DNA from: Piscicola geometra
Lineage: Eukaryota; Annelida; Clitellata; Hirudinida; Piscicolidae
Direction of reading: 5' to 3'
Length of the DNA: 64,000 nt
NCBI GenBank assembly: GCA_943735955.1
Contig: OX030963.1
Span: 4,309,158-4,373,157, forward strand
Positions within the stretch are counted from its first letter, which is position 1. Each line of letters opens with the position of its first letter. Made by a program: the position numbers and the translations under genes. Positions 40,202 to 64,000 of this stretch are shown here, piece by piece. Below the pieces are notes generated by a model. That model ran no database searches, was not told where the DNA came from, and saw nothing but the letters and a program-made list of their open reading frames with translations.

Positions 40202-43200
40202 ATTAGTAGTAATAGTAGTAGTATTAGTAGTATTAGTAGGTTCCAAGGTTGTCATAGCCAAAAAGTGGCAGTGGGGATAAGTTCCCACTGCCTATAAAGT
40301 GCTCCTTTACGGCGTGCGTCTCTGTACCGCCTCTGACAACTAAGTCCAACTCCTGGCCTGCTCGCGGCGGAACTGCTTCTACTGACAGGAGAAGGGGCGA
40401 AGGCGGGTCACTGGCGCCTTAAAACCAGTCGCTTCGGGCAGATGGGGCTCGTCAGCCCGGGAAGGCAACCCATCTAGGAGAAGGAAAACTCTGACTACCA
40501 ACCGCTGCTGCCTTGCAGGCTATCCATCCATGGAAAAGACTTTGGGAGTCAACCCCGAAGAAAAATCAGGAGTCGGAGTCCCTAAGGCGGTGGATCGTCA
40601 TCTATGATGTTCTTCCGGCAACTCCTGCAGCCAAGTCGGCTCTAAACGTGGTGCTTGCATCCCCTTGGATCTAGTCGACGAAGCCGAGAGGGGGGTCCTG
40701 TTGTTTGGGCAGCACAAGACTTCCACACGCTTTGTCCAGGCTAGCGCCCTGGAGATGTTCACTCCAGTCTTGCTTTACGGCGAGAGCTCAAACAAGAAGA
40801 CAACAGTTTACGGGTTATAAGTCCCTGCTCAATTGGTGTAGAGCTGGACGCCACGGGTTGTCTTCAATGGTGGGAGGGACCCTCGCAGTCCCATGGTAAC
40901 TACCACCCGTCCTAAGCCGGGCAGCCCCGTCACGGCCTGCCTGCTTCAGTGGGTGCCAGGAGCTTAGAGCACAGCTCAACAAGCAGGCCGTTATCTTCAC
41001 GCTCCAAACAACTACAAATACAAAAAGATGGAGATTCCAACTCTCCGTATCGCAAGCTGGAACGTACGTACTATGCGCACTGGACTGAGTGATGACCTTC
41101 GTGAGATTGAAGAATTTCGCAAGACTGCAGTCATTGATCATGAGCTGCACAGACTGAACGTCGATGTTGCAGCCCTACAGGAAACGCGTCTGCCAGAGTC
41201 TGGATCCTTGAGGGAGGAACACTACACGTTCTTTTGGCAGGGAAAAGGAGAAGAGGAGACCAGGTAACACGGAGTCGGCTTCGCCATCAAAAACACCCTG
41301 CTTTGTATGTCCGAACCTCCTTCCCGCGGCACAGAGAGAATCCTCACTCTACGCCTTCTCACAGCATCTGGTTTTGCTAATCTTCTGTGCATCTATGCAC
41401 CTACCATGCAAGCCAGCACCGAAACTAAAGATCAATTCTACGAACAACTAAGCAGCGTTGTTGCCACAATCCCTGCCTCCGAACATCTCTACCTTCTGGG
41501 AGATTTTAACGCCCGTGTTGGCTCTGACCACGACTCATGGCCAGATGTGCTGGGTCACCATGACATCGGGAAAATGAACGAAAATGTCCAGAGACTACTC
41601 GAATTCTGTTGCTACCACAACCTGTGCGTAACAAACACATACTTTCAGAGCAAAGCATGTCACAAGGTGTCTTGGAGACATACAAGATCAAATCATTGGC
41701 ATCAACTGGACTTGATCATCACCAGGCACAACTCGTTGAATAACGTCCGCAGCACCAGAGCTTACCATAGTGCCGATTGCGATACAGACCGCTCTCTGAT
41801 CGTGTTAAAGATAAAGTTGCACCCCAAGAGGCTCCACCTCTCCAAGAAGAAATGCCAGCCGAAAATAAACACCTATCAGACCACCCATCAGGCCAAGAAC
41901 CAGGAGTTCATAGATCGGCTGGAGGAGCTAGAGCCTAATGCGGAAGTCAGATGGAACTTGCTCCGGAATACCATCTTCAGAACTGCTTTACTCACGTATG
42001 GCAAAAAGGAACACAAGAACACCGATTGGTTCGAAGCGAATGCGGCAGATCTTGAGCCTGTTATTGACGCCAAGAGAAAGGCACTGATTGATTACAAACG
42101 CGACCCGAGTCAGTCCACCTTCGAAGTGTTGAAAGCTGCCCGAAGAAAGGCCCAGCAGACGGCTCGACGCTGCGCAAATGACTATTGGCTTCAACTGGCG
42201 AATAGCATCCAACAAGCGTCAGACGCTGGCAACGTAAGGAGCATGTGTGAAGGCATCAAAAAAGCAACAGGCAAGTCAGCAAAGAAGACTGCACCCTTAA
42301 AGTCCAAATCAGGAGAGACCATCACAGACAAAGACAAGCAAATGGCAAGGCGGGTCGAACACTATCTGGAACTTTATTCTAAAGAAAACTCTGTGACTCA
42401 GATAGCACTGGACGCTATTGAAGACTTGCCAGTCTTGGAAGAGCTGGATGTCGAGCCGACCATGGACGAACTCAGCAAAGCTATTGATGCCTTAAAGAGT
42501 GGTAAAGCACCAGGAGACGATGGCATCCCACCAGAAATAATCAAATGTAGTAAACCGTCTCTACTAGAACCACTTCACAAGCTCCTTTGCTTATGTTGGA
42601 GAGAAGGTAGAGTTCCACAGGACATGCGCAATGCCAAGATTGTCACCCTGTATAAGAACAAGGGCGACCGCAGCGACTGCAACAACTACAGGGGCATCTC
42701 ACTGCTTAGCGTCGTGGGTAAAGCTTTCGCACGCGTTGTCCTCAACCGTCTCCAAGTCCTAGCAAGTCGCGTGTATCCTGAATCGCAATGCGGCTTCAGA
42801 TCAGGAAGATCCACAGTCGACATGATCTTCTCCGTGCGTCAGCTCCAGGAAAAGTGCAGAGAGCAGCGGATGCCGCTGTATATCGCCTTTATCGACCTTA
42901 CTAAGGCATTCGACCTTGTAAGCAGGAACGGCCTATTTCGGCTACTCAAGAAGATCGGCTGTCCACCTCGGCTGCTCAACATTACAACTTCCTATCACGA
43001 AAACACGCAAGGTATGGTCAGCTACGATGGAGAGACCTCAGAATCCTTCATAATCAAGAGTGGGGTCAAACAGGGTTGTGTGCTAGCGCCTACCTTATTC
43101 GGTATCTTCTTCTCGATGCTGTTGAACTTTGCATTTAAAGAGTCTGCCGAAGGTGTCCATTTACACACCAGAAGTGACGGGGAACTGCTGAACATGGCAC

Positions 43201-44257
43201 GTCTAAGAGCAAAGACGAAAATTCGCACTGTCCTCATCAGAGACATGCTGTTCGCTGATGATGCGGCCCTGGTGTCACACACGGAGAAACACCTTCAGCA
43301 GCTGATGAATCGCTTTGCTCAGGCTTGCAAGGAATTCGGTTTGACCATCAGTATCAAGAAAACCAACATCATGGGTCAAGACATTCCTGTTCCACCCTCA
43401 ATCACATTCGACAATCCGGTGCTGGAGACCACTGACAAGTTCACATACTTGGGTTCCGTCATTACTAGCAGCCTATCCTTCGACATCGAGATTGATAAGA
43501 GGCTCGCCAAAGCAGCCAGCGTCATGGCCAGATTGAGCAAACGTGTATGGACCAACAACCAACTGACACGAAACACCAAGCTCAAAGTGTACCAGGCATG
43601 CGTTCTCAGCACTCTGTTGTATGGCAGCGAAACCTGGACCACCTATGCCAGGCAAGAAGATCGTCTCGAAAGCTTTCATCTTCGCTGTCTCCGACGCATC
43701 CTTGGCATAACATGGCAAGACAAAGTCACCAACACAGCCGTACTCAATCAAGCCAACTCACTCAGCATACACCTCCTTCTATTCCAAAGACGTCTACGCT
43801 AGCCATGTCACGTGCGTAGAATGGAAGAAGGTCGCATACCCAAGGACATCCTATATGGCGAGCTGGCTACAGGACAACGTCCAGTTGGTCGCCCGCAACT
43901 ACGCTTCAAAGACGTCTGCAAACGCGACCTCAAACTTACGGGTATCGACCCTGGCAGATGGGAAGAGCTAGCCGATGACCGGAGGGGCTGGCGCCAGACT
44001 GTCCACAAAGGCATCAAAAAGGGCGAGGAAGAACGCAGGCAACATCTGGAATCCCGAAAGCAAAGAAGGAAAATGAGGCAGCAGAATCAGGCTCTCGATC
44101 CTCCATCCGACTTCACCTGCAGCCGCTGCAGCAGAGACTGTCGATCCAGGATTGGTCTGCTGAGCCACTCTAGAAGCTGCCGTCAAAGAACACATCAGAG
44201 CGCTATCATCATATCACGAGATGGATGAATGCCAACAATTAGTAGTAATAGTAGTAG
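40202..44257 (+). mobile_element. Near-full-length APE-type LINE with target duplication
   Basis: The element runs from about 40222 to 44237 with a GC-rich 5' leader (about 40270-41027), then the coding region. The 20-base sequence ATTAGTAGTAATAGTAGTAG occurs at both 40202-40221 and 44238-44257 and may be the target duplication. Because it lies in a TAG microsatellite, repeat coincidence is possible. The clade is not assigned. Domain order (endonuclease, RT, C-terminal CxxC zinc finger) fits APE-type non-LTR elements. Confidence 0.88.
41028..44228 (+). pseudogene. LINE endonuclease-reverse transcriptase, two nonsense codons
   Basis: One continuous reading frame of 1,067 codons broken only by TAA at 41265-41267 and TAG at 43800-43802. 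No frameshift is seen. The N-terminal endonuclease shows IASWNVRTMRTG, LQETRLPESGS and YLLGDFNARVG. The reverse transcriptase shows NYRGISLLSVVGKAFARV, FIDLTKAFDLV, GVKQGCVLAPTLFG and the catalytic LFADDAALV. The end has RRMEEGRIPKDILYGEL, GRWEELADDR and a zinc-finger-like CSRCSRDCRSRIGLLSHSRSC with spacing CxxC...H...C. Codon use is richer in GC than the surrounding DNA. Only two point defects mean a young copy, so intact relatives probably exist elsewhere in the genome. Confidence 0.93.
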
Positions 44258-44731
44258 AAGTAGTAGTAGTAACATTAGTAGTAGTAGTGATGTATTTGGT
44301 CGATTTTTATTGACACTACTAAGAAGACAAACATCAATTGAGTTGGATTCAGACACACACACACGACTAATTTTAGACGAATGTGTTTATAAAGAGTAAA
44401 AAGTGTAGAACTTAGATTTGTTTCTAAAAGTTATTTTGTGTGGATTTTTGAAGGTTAGAAATTATTTCTTTCATTTCTTTTGTCAGTATGGAAAAACTTA
44501 TTTCCAAGTTTTTAAAATAAAAACTAAGTGAGTTTAATTTAATCAATTTTTATTCAGTTATTTTAAAATTTGTTGAAAATACGTATTTCTTAATGTTTGA
44601 ACTATGAAAAAACCAATTTCTTCCAAAGATTTGCACTTAATTTTTCGATAAGCTTTTTCTTAAATATAAAGGTTCTAACCTGAAGGGGTTAAAAAATCAC
44701 TTCAAAGAACTAGAAAGAAACAGTCGAGAGG
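44258..44731. other. Promoter side of the 5'-nucleotidase gene
   Basis: Remainder of the TAG microsatellite (to about 44290), then AT-rich non-repetitive DNA leading to a TATA box and the first coding exon. Confidence 0.5.
44665..44670 (+). promoter_or_regulatory. TATA box of the 5'-nucleotidase gene
   Basis: TATAAA, 61 bases before the proposed start codon at 44732, giving room for a start site near 44695 and a short leader. It lies about 430 bases downstream of the LINE. Predicted only. Confidence 0.45.
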
Positions 44732-55967
<11,236 letters not shown>

Positions 55968-58636
55968 TTACAGCGGCTCTACCAACTTGTTTAACTTGTT
56001 CACTCTCTTCTTCCTGCTATGAGACAGCCTCTCCCCATTGTCTCCCGCACGGTCAGACCTGAACAGTCCTAAATCTTTCCTCGCTCCTTTCAATGATCTG
56101 TTGCTCAAATCATGATCTTTAACGCGATCACTATCATAACCACCACCCCTATCATTATCATCACCATCAAGAAATTCATCGTAACCACTTATGACTTTAT
56201 GCTCATTTACACCGATATCATGACTAGCACCACCACCATCATTACCATTACTACCACTATCATTACCATTACCAACATCATTGCCATTACCACCACTATC
56301 ATTACCATTACCACCATCATTACCAGCACCACCACCTTCATCACCTCCACCACCACCATCATTACCAGCACCCCCATCGTCATTAACAACATCATTATCA
56401 TCTTTCTTCCCGCCATTAATGTCACTAATTATTTGATCTCCACGGAAAGCAACATTGCTGAAGTATTCAGGAAAAAGACGGTGCTTGAGTAGGTAAAGTA
56501 GGTTTGTTGATAATGATGATGATGATGATGATGGAGATGGTAATGATGGTGATGATGATGAAGATGAAAGATAGGAAGATGGTGAAGAAGATGGTGATGA
56601 TGATAGTTCTTTTTTGCGCTTCACACCCATAACTTTGTGGTATTTAAAGTTTTTTGGGTTTGAATTTTATAAATATAAAAACCAGTAATTTAAATCAAGA
56701 GATTGCTTATTATTTATATTAATAGTTTAATTATCATTTATATCAATAAAATTATTAATTAACTTTCAGTTTTTTATTCTTTAAAATACTTGAAAAAAAT
56801 AATAACTTATAAAATCATTTGAAAAATAGGAAGTCATTAAAGCACAATCCATAGAAAAACTGCGCAATTACCCACCGTAGTTGTAAGTGGCCGTATACTT
56901 GGGGTGTCTGTAACGAGGGTAACTTCGCTTTTCCTGTTCAAGTAGGAGTGAGGGATTAGGAAAAGAGGGAGTGGAGGGTGGGTTGTGGAGGGTGGGTTGT
57001 GGAGGGTGGGTTGTGGAGGGTGGGTTGTGGAGGGTGGGTTGTGGAGGGTGGGTTGTGGAGGGTGGGTTGTGGAGGGTGGGTTGTGGAGGGTGGGTTGTGG
57101 AGGGTGGGTTGTGGAGGGTGGGTTGTGGAGGGTGGGTTGTGGAGGGTGGGTTGTGGAGGGTGGGTTGTGGAGGGTGGGTTGTGGAGGGTGGGTTGAGGAG
57201 GGTGGGTTGTGGGAGATGAGTTGTAGAGGGAAGGTTGGGGAGGGTGGGTTGTGGAGGGTGGGTAGGGGAGGGTGGGTTGTGGAGGGTGGGTTGTGGAGGG
57301 TGGGTTGAGGAGGGTGGGTTGGGGAGGGTGGGTTGTGGAGGGTGGATTGTGGAGGATGAGTTGTGGAGGGTGAGTTGTGGAGGGTGGGTTGGGGAGGGTG
57401 GATTGTGGAGGGTGGGTTGTGGATGGTGGGTTGAGGAAGGTGGGTTGTGGAGGGTGGGTTGTGGGAGATGAGTTGTGGAGGGAAGGTTGGGGAGGGTGGG
57501 TTGTGGAGGGTGGGTAGGGGAGGGTGGGTTGTGGAGGGTGGGTTGTGGAGGGTGGGTTGTGGAGGGTGAATTGTGGAGGATGAGTTGTGGAGGGTGAGTT
57601 GTGGAGGGTGGGTTGGGGAGGGTGGATTGTGGAGGGTGAGTTGTGGAGGGTGGGTTGTGGAGGGTGGGTTGTGGAGGGTGGGTTGGGGAGGGTGGGTTGT
57701 GGAGGGTTAGTTGTGGAGGGTGGGTTGAGGAGGGTGGGTTGGGGTGGGTGGGTTGAGGAGGGTGGGTTGTGGAGGGTGGGTTGAGGAGGGTGGGTTGGGG
57801 AGGGTGGGTTGTGGAGAGTGAGTTGTGGAGGGTGGGTTGGGGAGGGTGGATTGTGGAGGGTGAGTTGTGGAGGGTGGGTTGTGGAGGGTGGGTGGTGAAG
57901 GATGGGTTGGGGAGGTTGGGTTGGGGAGGGTGGGTTGTAGAGGGTGGGTTGTGGAGGGTGTGTTGTGGATAGTGGGTTGAGGAGGGTGGGTTGTGGAGGG
58001 TGGGTTGTGGATGGTGGGTTGAAGAGGGTGGGTTGTGGAGGGTGGGTTGTGGAGGGTGGGTTGGGTAGGGTGAGTAGTGGAGGGTGGGTTGTAGAGAGTG
58101 GGTTGTGGAGGGTGGGTTGTGGAGGGTGGGTTGTGGAGGGTGGGTTGTGGAGGGTGGGTTGTGGGAGGTGAATTGTGGAGGGTGGGTTGTGGGAGGTGAG
58201 TTGTGGAGGGTGGATTGTGGTGGGTGGGTTGTGGAGGGAGGGTTGTGGAGGGTGGGTTGTAAAGGGTGGTTATAAGAAGGGGGTCAGAACGAGTGGTTAG
58301 ATGGAGGGAGTTAGTTAAAGAGGGTGGTTTGATGGAGGGAGTGTGGTTTGATGGAAGGGGATGGTTGAAGGGAGGTGGTTTGAAAAGAATGGGATTTTGA
58401 GAAAAGAATAAAAGATAGTTTTAAAAAATTAAATTCTGTTTGTATCTTTACTTGTTTAAACTATCAATAAGTCTATCAATATTATTTTTAATATTATTAT
58501 TTATCACAAATAAATAACTAAAATATTGATAATAAATAAATTAATAAAATAATAATAAAGTCACCACGCTGTTGTTAGAACTCTCGGCATGAGAAAACAA
58601 CAGCAGCAACAAAAATACCTTCAGAAGCAACACCAT
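55968..58636 (-). CDS. Secreted Gly/Asn/Asp-rich protein, possible prohormone
   Basis: Exons: 58636-58565, 56933-56876, 56632-55968. Phases fit and give 264 residues. The start at 58636 gives a clean signal peptide (MVLLLKVFLLLLLFSHAESS). An in-frame ATG at 58693 would add 19 residues. Exon 2 encodes EKRSYPRYRHPKYTATYNY, joined to VMGVKRKKEL. Exon 3 has a Ser/Pro run, LLYLLKHRLFPEYFSNVAF and a long Gly/Asn/Asp low-complexity part. Its end, SHSRKKRVNKLNKLVEPL, is basic. Several dibasic sites (EKR, KRKK, GGKK, RKKR) after a signal peptide could be convertase sites, but no known neuropeptide family is recognised. A structural secreted protein is equally possible. Intron 1 is dominated by a 1.3-kb minisatellite. 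Confidence 0.6.
56966..58270. repeat. 14-bp G-rich minisatellite, about 1.3 kb
   Basis: About 90 copies of GTGGAGGGTGGGTT with scattered variants (GGGGAGGG, GAGGAGGG, GTGGATGG). It lies in intron 1 of the secreted Gly/Asn/Asp-rich gene, on the opposite strand, so the transcript carries AACCCACCCTCCAC. The G-rich strand has regular G-runs compatible with G-quadruplexes. Confidence 0.96.
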
Positions 58637-59159
58637 TTTGACTTTCTTACTGTCGTTCAAGAACTGGGGCTTGGATTTTTTCTTTTCTTTCATAACCCAT
58701 TCATTTTGTTGTTTTTTTAATATTCTTTTTTAATATTTAATATATATCATAAATATATTTTGTTAAATTATAAATTATAATAATTCATATTTATCATATA
58801 AAGGTTTTTAATTTATTTAATTTATCCTTAAACATATGAAATCACACCATTTTTGGCAAAACTGTTTCTTATATAGGAATCTCGGAGTTTTTTGTTGATA
58901 TTATTATTACGATTTTATTTTTATTAGTATTTTTAATTATAATTTATTGTTCTTTAACGTTGTATCATTATTTTCTTTTTTTAAAGTTTTTTTTCACGCA
59001 GACGTTCATATTTAAATCCCTAAATTTTCATAATGTTCAATTACACTTTCTTTTTGTCATTATCATCAACAAGAACATCATTATCACCACCCACATCCTT
59101 CTCATTTTCTTCATTCTTCCGAACATGGTTAATTTTATATCATTATAGTAGTAGTAGTC

Positions 59160-59226
<67 letters not shown>

Positions 59227-59234
59227 AAGTAGAA

Positions 59235-59272
<38 letters not shown>

Positions 59273-59449
59273 CAGGGGCGGCGGTCTGCGGCAAATCTTG
59301 GAGGGGTCCTAACCAGAATGGACGATCTTGACCACAAGACCCCTCCCAGGATCGCCACGCATGGTAGTAGTAGTAGTATAAACATTATTAGTAGTAATAG
59401 TAGTTGGAATAGTATTAGTAGTAGTAGTATAAGTAATAGTAGTATCAGC

Positions 59450-59492
<43 letters not shown>

Positions 59493-59971
59493 ATTTAACA
59501 AATCGTCAACTTTTTCATTTTTCTTCGACATCAAATCATTCAATTATGGCGTTTTTCAACTATTTTTATTTCATTGTGCCACTGATAAATCACATTAGCG
59601 CGCGTAATTTACAGAAAGATTTTGCTTTTTGGAAAACATTTCATCGAATCTTCCAGAAACAATTCTTCATTTTTTAATGTTTTGTCAATTTTTCAGCTTT
59701 TTATATCCATTTATTTCATAATTATTCTATTCATTTAGACCGCATCCATCCATTCATCCAAGAGATAAAAAAATATTAAATAAAGTTTCCATCTATTAAT
59801 TTATCCATTTTTTATTTTCTTAAATCAATCCATTCATCCATCGATCCATAAAATACATCCATTCATTCATCCATCTATCTATCCATCCATCCATAAAATA
59901 AATCAGTATCGAATATTTAATGGTATCACGAAATCCTAATTTAATCAGAATTATCCAGAGATCATTAATAT
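58637..59971. other. AT-rich spacer with (TAG)n arrays and a MITE fragment
   Basis: Upstream region of the secreted-protein gene, then (TAG)n microsatellites (59148-59272 and about 59440-59492) split by a MITE fragment, then CATCCATT repeats near 59750-59895. No gene. Confidence 0.65.
59273..59363 (+). mobile_element. hAT-like MITE fragment inserted in a (TAG)n array
   Basis: Starts CAGGGGCGGCGGTCTGCGGC and ends CCCAGGATCGCCACGCATG. Only 91 bases, keeping both termini. Both flanks are TAG repeats, so a target duplication cannot be judged. Confidence 0.78.
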
Positions 59972-62144
<2,173 letters not shown>

Positions 62145-62763
62145 TGTGGTCTGTGGTGATTGTTGGTGTGGTGAGCTCTGAATGATTTTTTTGTGAGAGG
62201 GTGAAATTTACTGAATAAAACTTTAAATAGTAAATAATAATGACTTTTCTGATTTTTTTGAAAGAATAGAAAGATTATCCCACCTTTTTGGATATGAAAT
62301 TTATTTTTAAAGAATTTATACAAGAATGTGCTAAGGTCGATAGACTAAAAGTGGACTTAGGTTATTATATGAAAAAAGTGGGTATTTTTATCTTTATTTA
62401 TTAGAATTATATTTTTTCAACAAATTTTAAATATGATTTTGCTACTTATATATAATTCAATATACACATTTTATAAATATATTTTAACAAACATTTTGAT
62501 AAATTTTCTCCTAGATAACATCAGTGACATCTTCAGTCAAATAATAGCTTTGAAGATTAAATTTAAAGTTTTACTTTTTTATTTACTGAAGTCATTCTTG
62601 AACCTTATTTTAACATTTTTATAATTTATTATTTGCATAGAGTTCACTATACTTATTTTTTACATTTGATAAATAAAAATAACTTTTTAATAATCAACTG
62701 AATAAATTTACAATGTATAAATTATACTATAATGATGAAGTTGTCCATTAGAAAACCCTGCTT
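62145..62763. other. AT-rich spacer between two minus-strand genes
   Basis: Upstream of the C6orf136-like start and downstream of the RRM gene. No repeat array and no gene seen. Confidence 0.6.
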
Positions 62764-63182
62764 TTATTTCACATGGACACACAAGACCTCTTGGCTGTCC
62801 AGCATTCCTGAAAAATTAACATTATTATTAGCTGTAAATGTCCATCATGATTACAAGATCAATCACTATTCTATAAAATATTAAATAATTTACATTCACC
62901 TATTTATTTATTAAGTTTCATTATTACACTACTTCACTTACCTCCATTCATCATTTTTATAGCCTTCCTAGCACCATTTTTGTCGCCATAAACCACCCTT
63001 ATCTTTCCTCCCACCATTTCTGTCACCTCATTAACCTTGCCAAACGCCTGGAAAATCTCCAGAATGTGTTCTGCCTTGACGTTTGGGGTAAGGTGAGAAA
63101 CCTCAATGACACTGTCACTTGAAAGTTTTTTAGGTTTTTGAGATGCGTTTGTAGAAGTTGTATTAGTGGTTCTTAAATCCAT
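62764..63182 (-). CDS. RRM-only protein related to RNPS1 (94 residues)
   Basis: Exons 63182-62942 and 62807-62764, with a consensus GTAAGT donor and TTTTCAG acceptor. Residues 25-94 form one RNA-recognition motif. VIEVSHLTPNVKAEHILEIF and AFGKVNEVTE match RNP2, helix 1 and strand 2 of RNPS1, and ARKAIKMMNGGMLDSQEVL matches its end. The RNP1 block, KGYAYVEF in RNPS1, is replaced by GKIRVVYG, lacking the usual aromatic pair. The Ser-rich N-terminal part and the C-terminal Arg/Pro region of RNPS1 are missing. RNPS1 is an exon-junction-complex and splicing factor. Whether this mini version binds RNA is uncertain. The stop codon overlaps an AATAAA hexamer (minus strand, 62768-62763). Confidence 0.82.
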
Positions 63183-64000
63183 TATTTAAAAAAATTAAAA
63201 CTATGCAATATTATTCAAATTATTGCATATCTTATTTTTAGAATGAACATGAGTTTAAAATTTAAAGAAATTTAAGAATTTTTTTCAAATATAATTTAAA
63301 CTTTAAATTATATTTGAAAAAAATTCTTATGATTCATTATACTTTTCAATTTTTTTAATGGAAATGTTTCATTTTGCAAAATGTCATTTTATTATTTTAA
63401 ACTTTAAAAATGTAGAATCTACATTGTAGATAGAGTAGAAATTTATCGATGGTTAGATTAAAAGTAATTGCAAGGAAATTCCCATGGAGTAATGAGAAAT
63501 TATTTAATAGAAATATATTTAAATACAAATTCCAGAAAATACCAAAAGCTAAAAATAATTGTTAAAAACATTAAAAAAAATTTAGGCAAAAATACTTGAT
63601 ACAAACATTCAAACCCCTACTGAGTTGAGTACAGTTTTAAATCAAATCATAAATCTATCCTAGCAAAACACAAAAACTTTTGCAAAAACACTAAAGCTCT
63701 GAATTGAACAGTATATTTATGGCAAATTAATGCTGTTAATTTGCTTGTAATAGTCGACAGGCCGCTGTTTGCTTTAAAAATATAACTAAGCCTTCACCCG
63801 TCCCCTCTTCTCTCACAACCCGTATATGAATCTATACAAATCTATAAGCGTATTTGTGTATTTGTATATAAACAGCGACATGTTGTTTCAAAGAATTGGA
63901 ATTAAATGAAAATAGCGAACAGTATGGACAAGTCAGAGTGTTGTTGGTGTTGATGATGACGTATTAAGGATGTTGTTGTTGGTAGTGGCGGTGACGTATT
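63183..64000. other. AT-rich end of window
   Basis: Presumed promoter of the RRM gene with a perfect palindrome (63274-63328), then AT-rich DNA ending in GTT/GATG-like repeats (63930-64000) that may belong to another gene's intron outside the window. Confidence 0.55.
63274..63328. repeat. Perfect 27-bp inverted repeat (palindrome)
   Basis: AAGAATTTTTTTCAAATATA...TTTAAA is followed after one base by its exact reverse complement. It lies 92 bases upstream of the RRM start codon and could extrude as a cruciform or be a tiny transposon relic. Confidence 0.9.

Overview
The window is animal nuclear DNA. It is AT-rich, crowded with microsatellites and minisatellites, and carries intron-rich genes for metazoan proteins such as beta-PIX, CD73-type 5'-nucleotidase, a p24/TMED protein and UBE2W. 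It also holds LINE and hAT-type repeats. Nothing looks bacterial: there are no operons, CRISPR arrays or rRNA genes. A spiralian invertebrate (annelid, mollusc or flatworm grade) is my best guess, from the tandem alpha-crystallin heat-shock protein, the Asn-rich protein tails and the repeat content. The species is not determined. Most long open frames in the window are translated simple repeats. The real genes had to be assembled exon by exon from protein similarity, splice signals and intron phase.

Layout. 1-2.6 kb: AT-rich simple repeats, then a 5'-truncated LINE (2.63-3.52 kb, +). 3.72-5.63: UBE2W (+), complete in five exons. 6.32-9.35: what looks like a composite hAT-type unit, two MITE copies flanking a small secreted-protein gene (-). 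9.35-12.3: repeats plus an unresolved + strand candidate gene. 12.30-15.86: small heat-shock protein with two alpha-crystallin domains (-). 18.53-23.01: p24/TMED cargo receptor (-). 23.6-23.8: candidate two-exon micropeptide (+). 25.8-26.2: 51-bp tandem repeat with an inverted copy. 26.31-28.54: unknown gene with a PPAY motif and a BH3-like stretch (+). 28.5-30.6: repeats. 30.65-39.76: beta-PIX/ARHGEF7 orthologue (-), 19 exons. 40.2-44.2: near-full-length LINE (+). 44.73-55.10: ecto-5'-nucleotidase-like gene (+), 17 exons. 55.97-58.64: secreted Gly/Asn/Asp-rich protein (-). 59.97-62.14: C6orf136/DUF2358-like gene (-). 62.76-63.18: RRM-only RNPS1-like mini protein (-). 63.2-64: AT-rich with a perfect 55-bp palindrome.

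The most interesting signal is not one gene but the introns. In gene after gene, unrelated introns start with G-rich repeats (GGTG, GGAT, GATG, GTT) right after the donor. They end with the reverse-complementary C-rich repeats (CACC, ATCC, CATC, AAC) right before the acceptor, so the intron RNA could fold and bring the two splice sites together. Donor sites are also unusual: about a third of those I placed have T at +3 (GTTNNN). This suggests intron self-pairing helps define splice sites in this genome, comparable to the complementary AC/GT repeats described in teleost introns but with a wider set of repeats.

The genes do not form a pathway. They are ordinary housekeeping and signalling genes (ubiquitin conjugation, chaperone, ER-Golgi cargo, Rac/Cdc42 GEF, extracellular nucleotide hydrolysis) plus several small secreted or unknown proteins.
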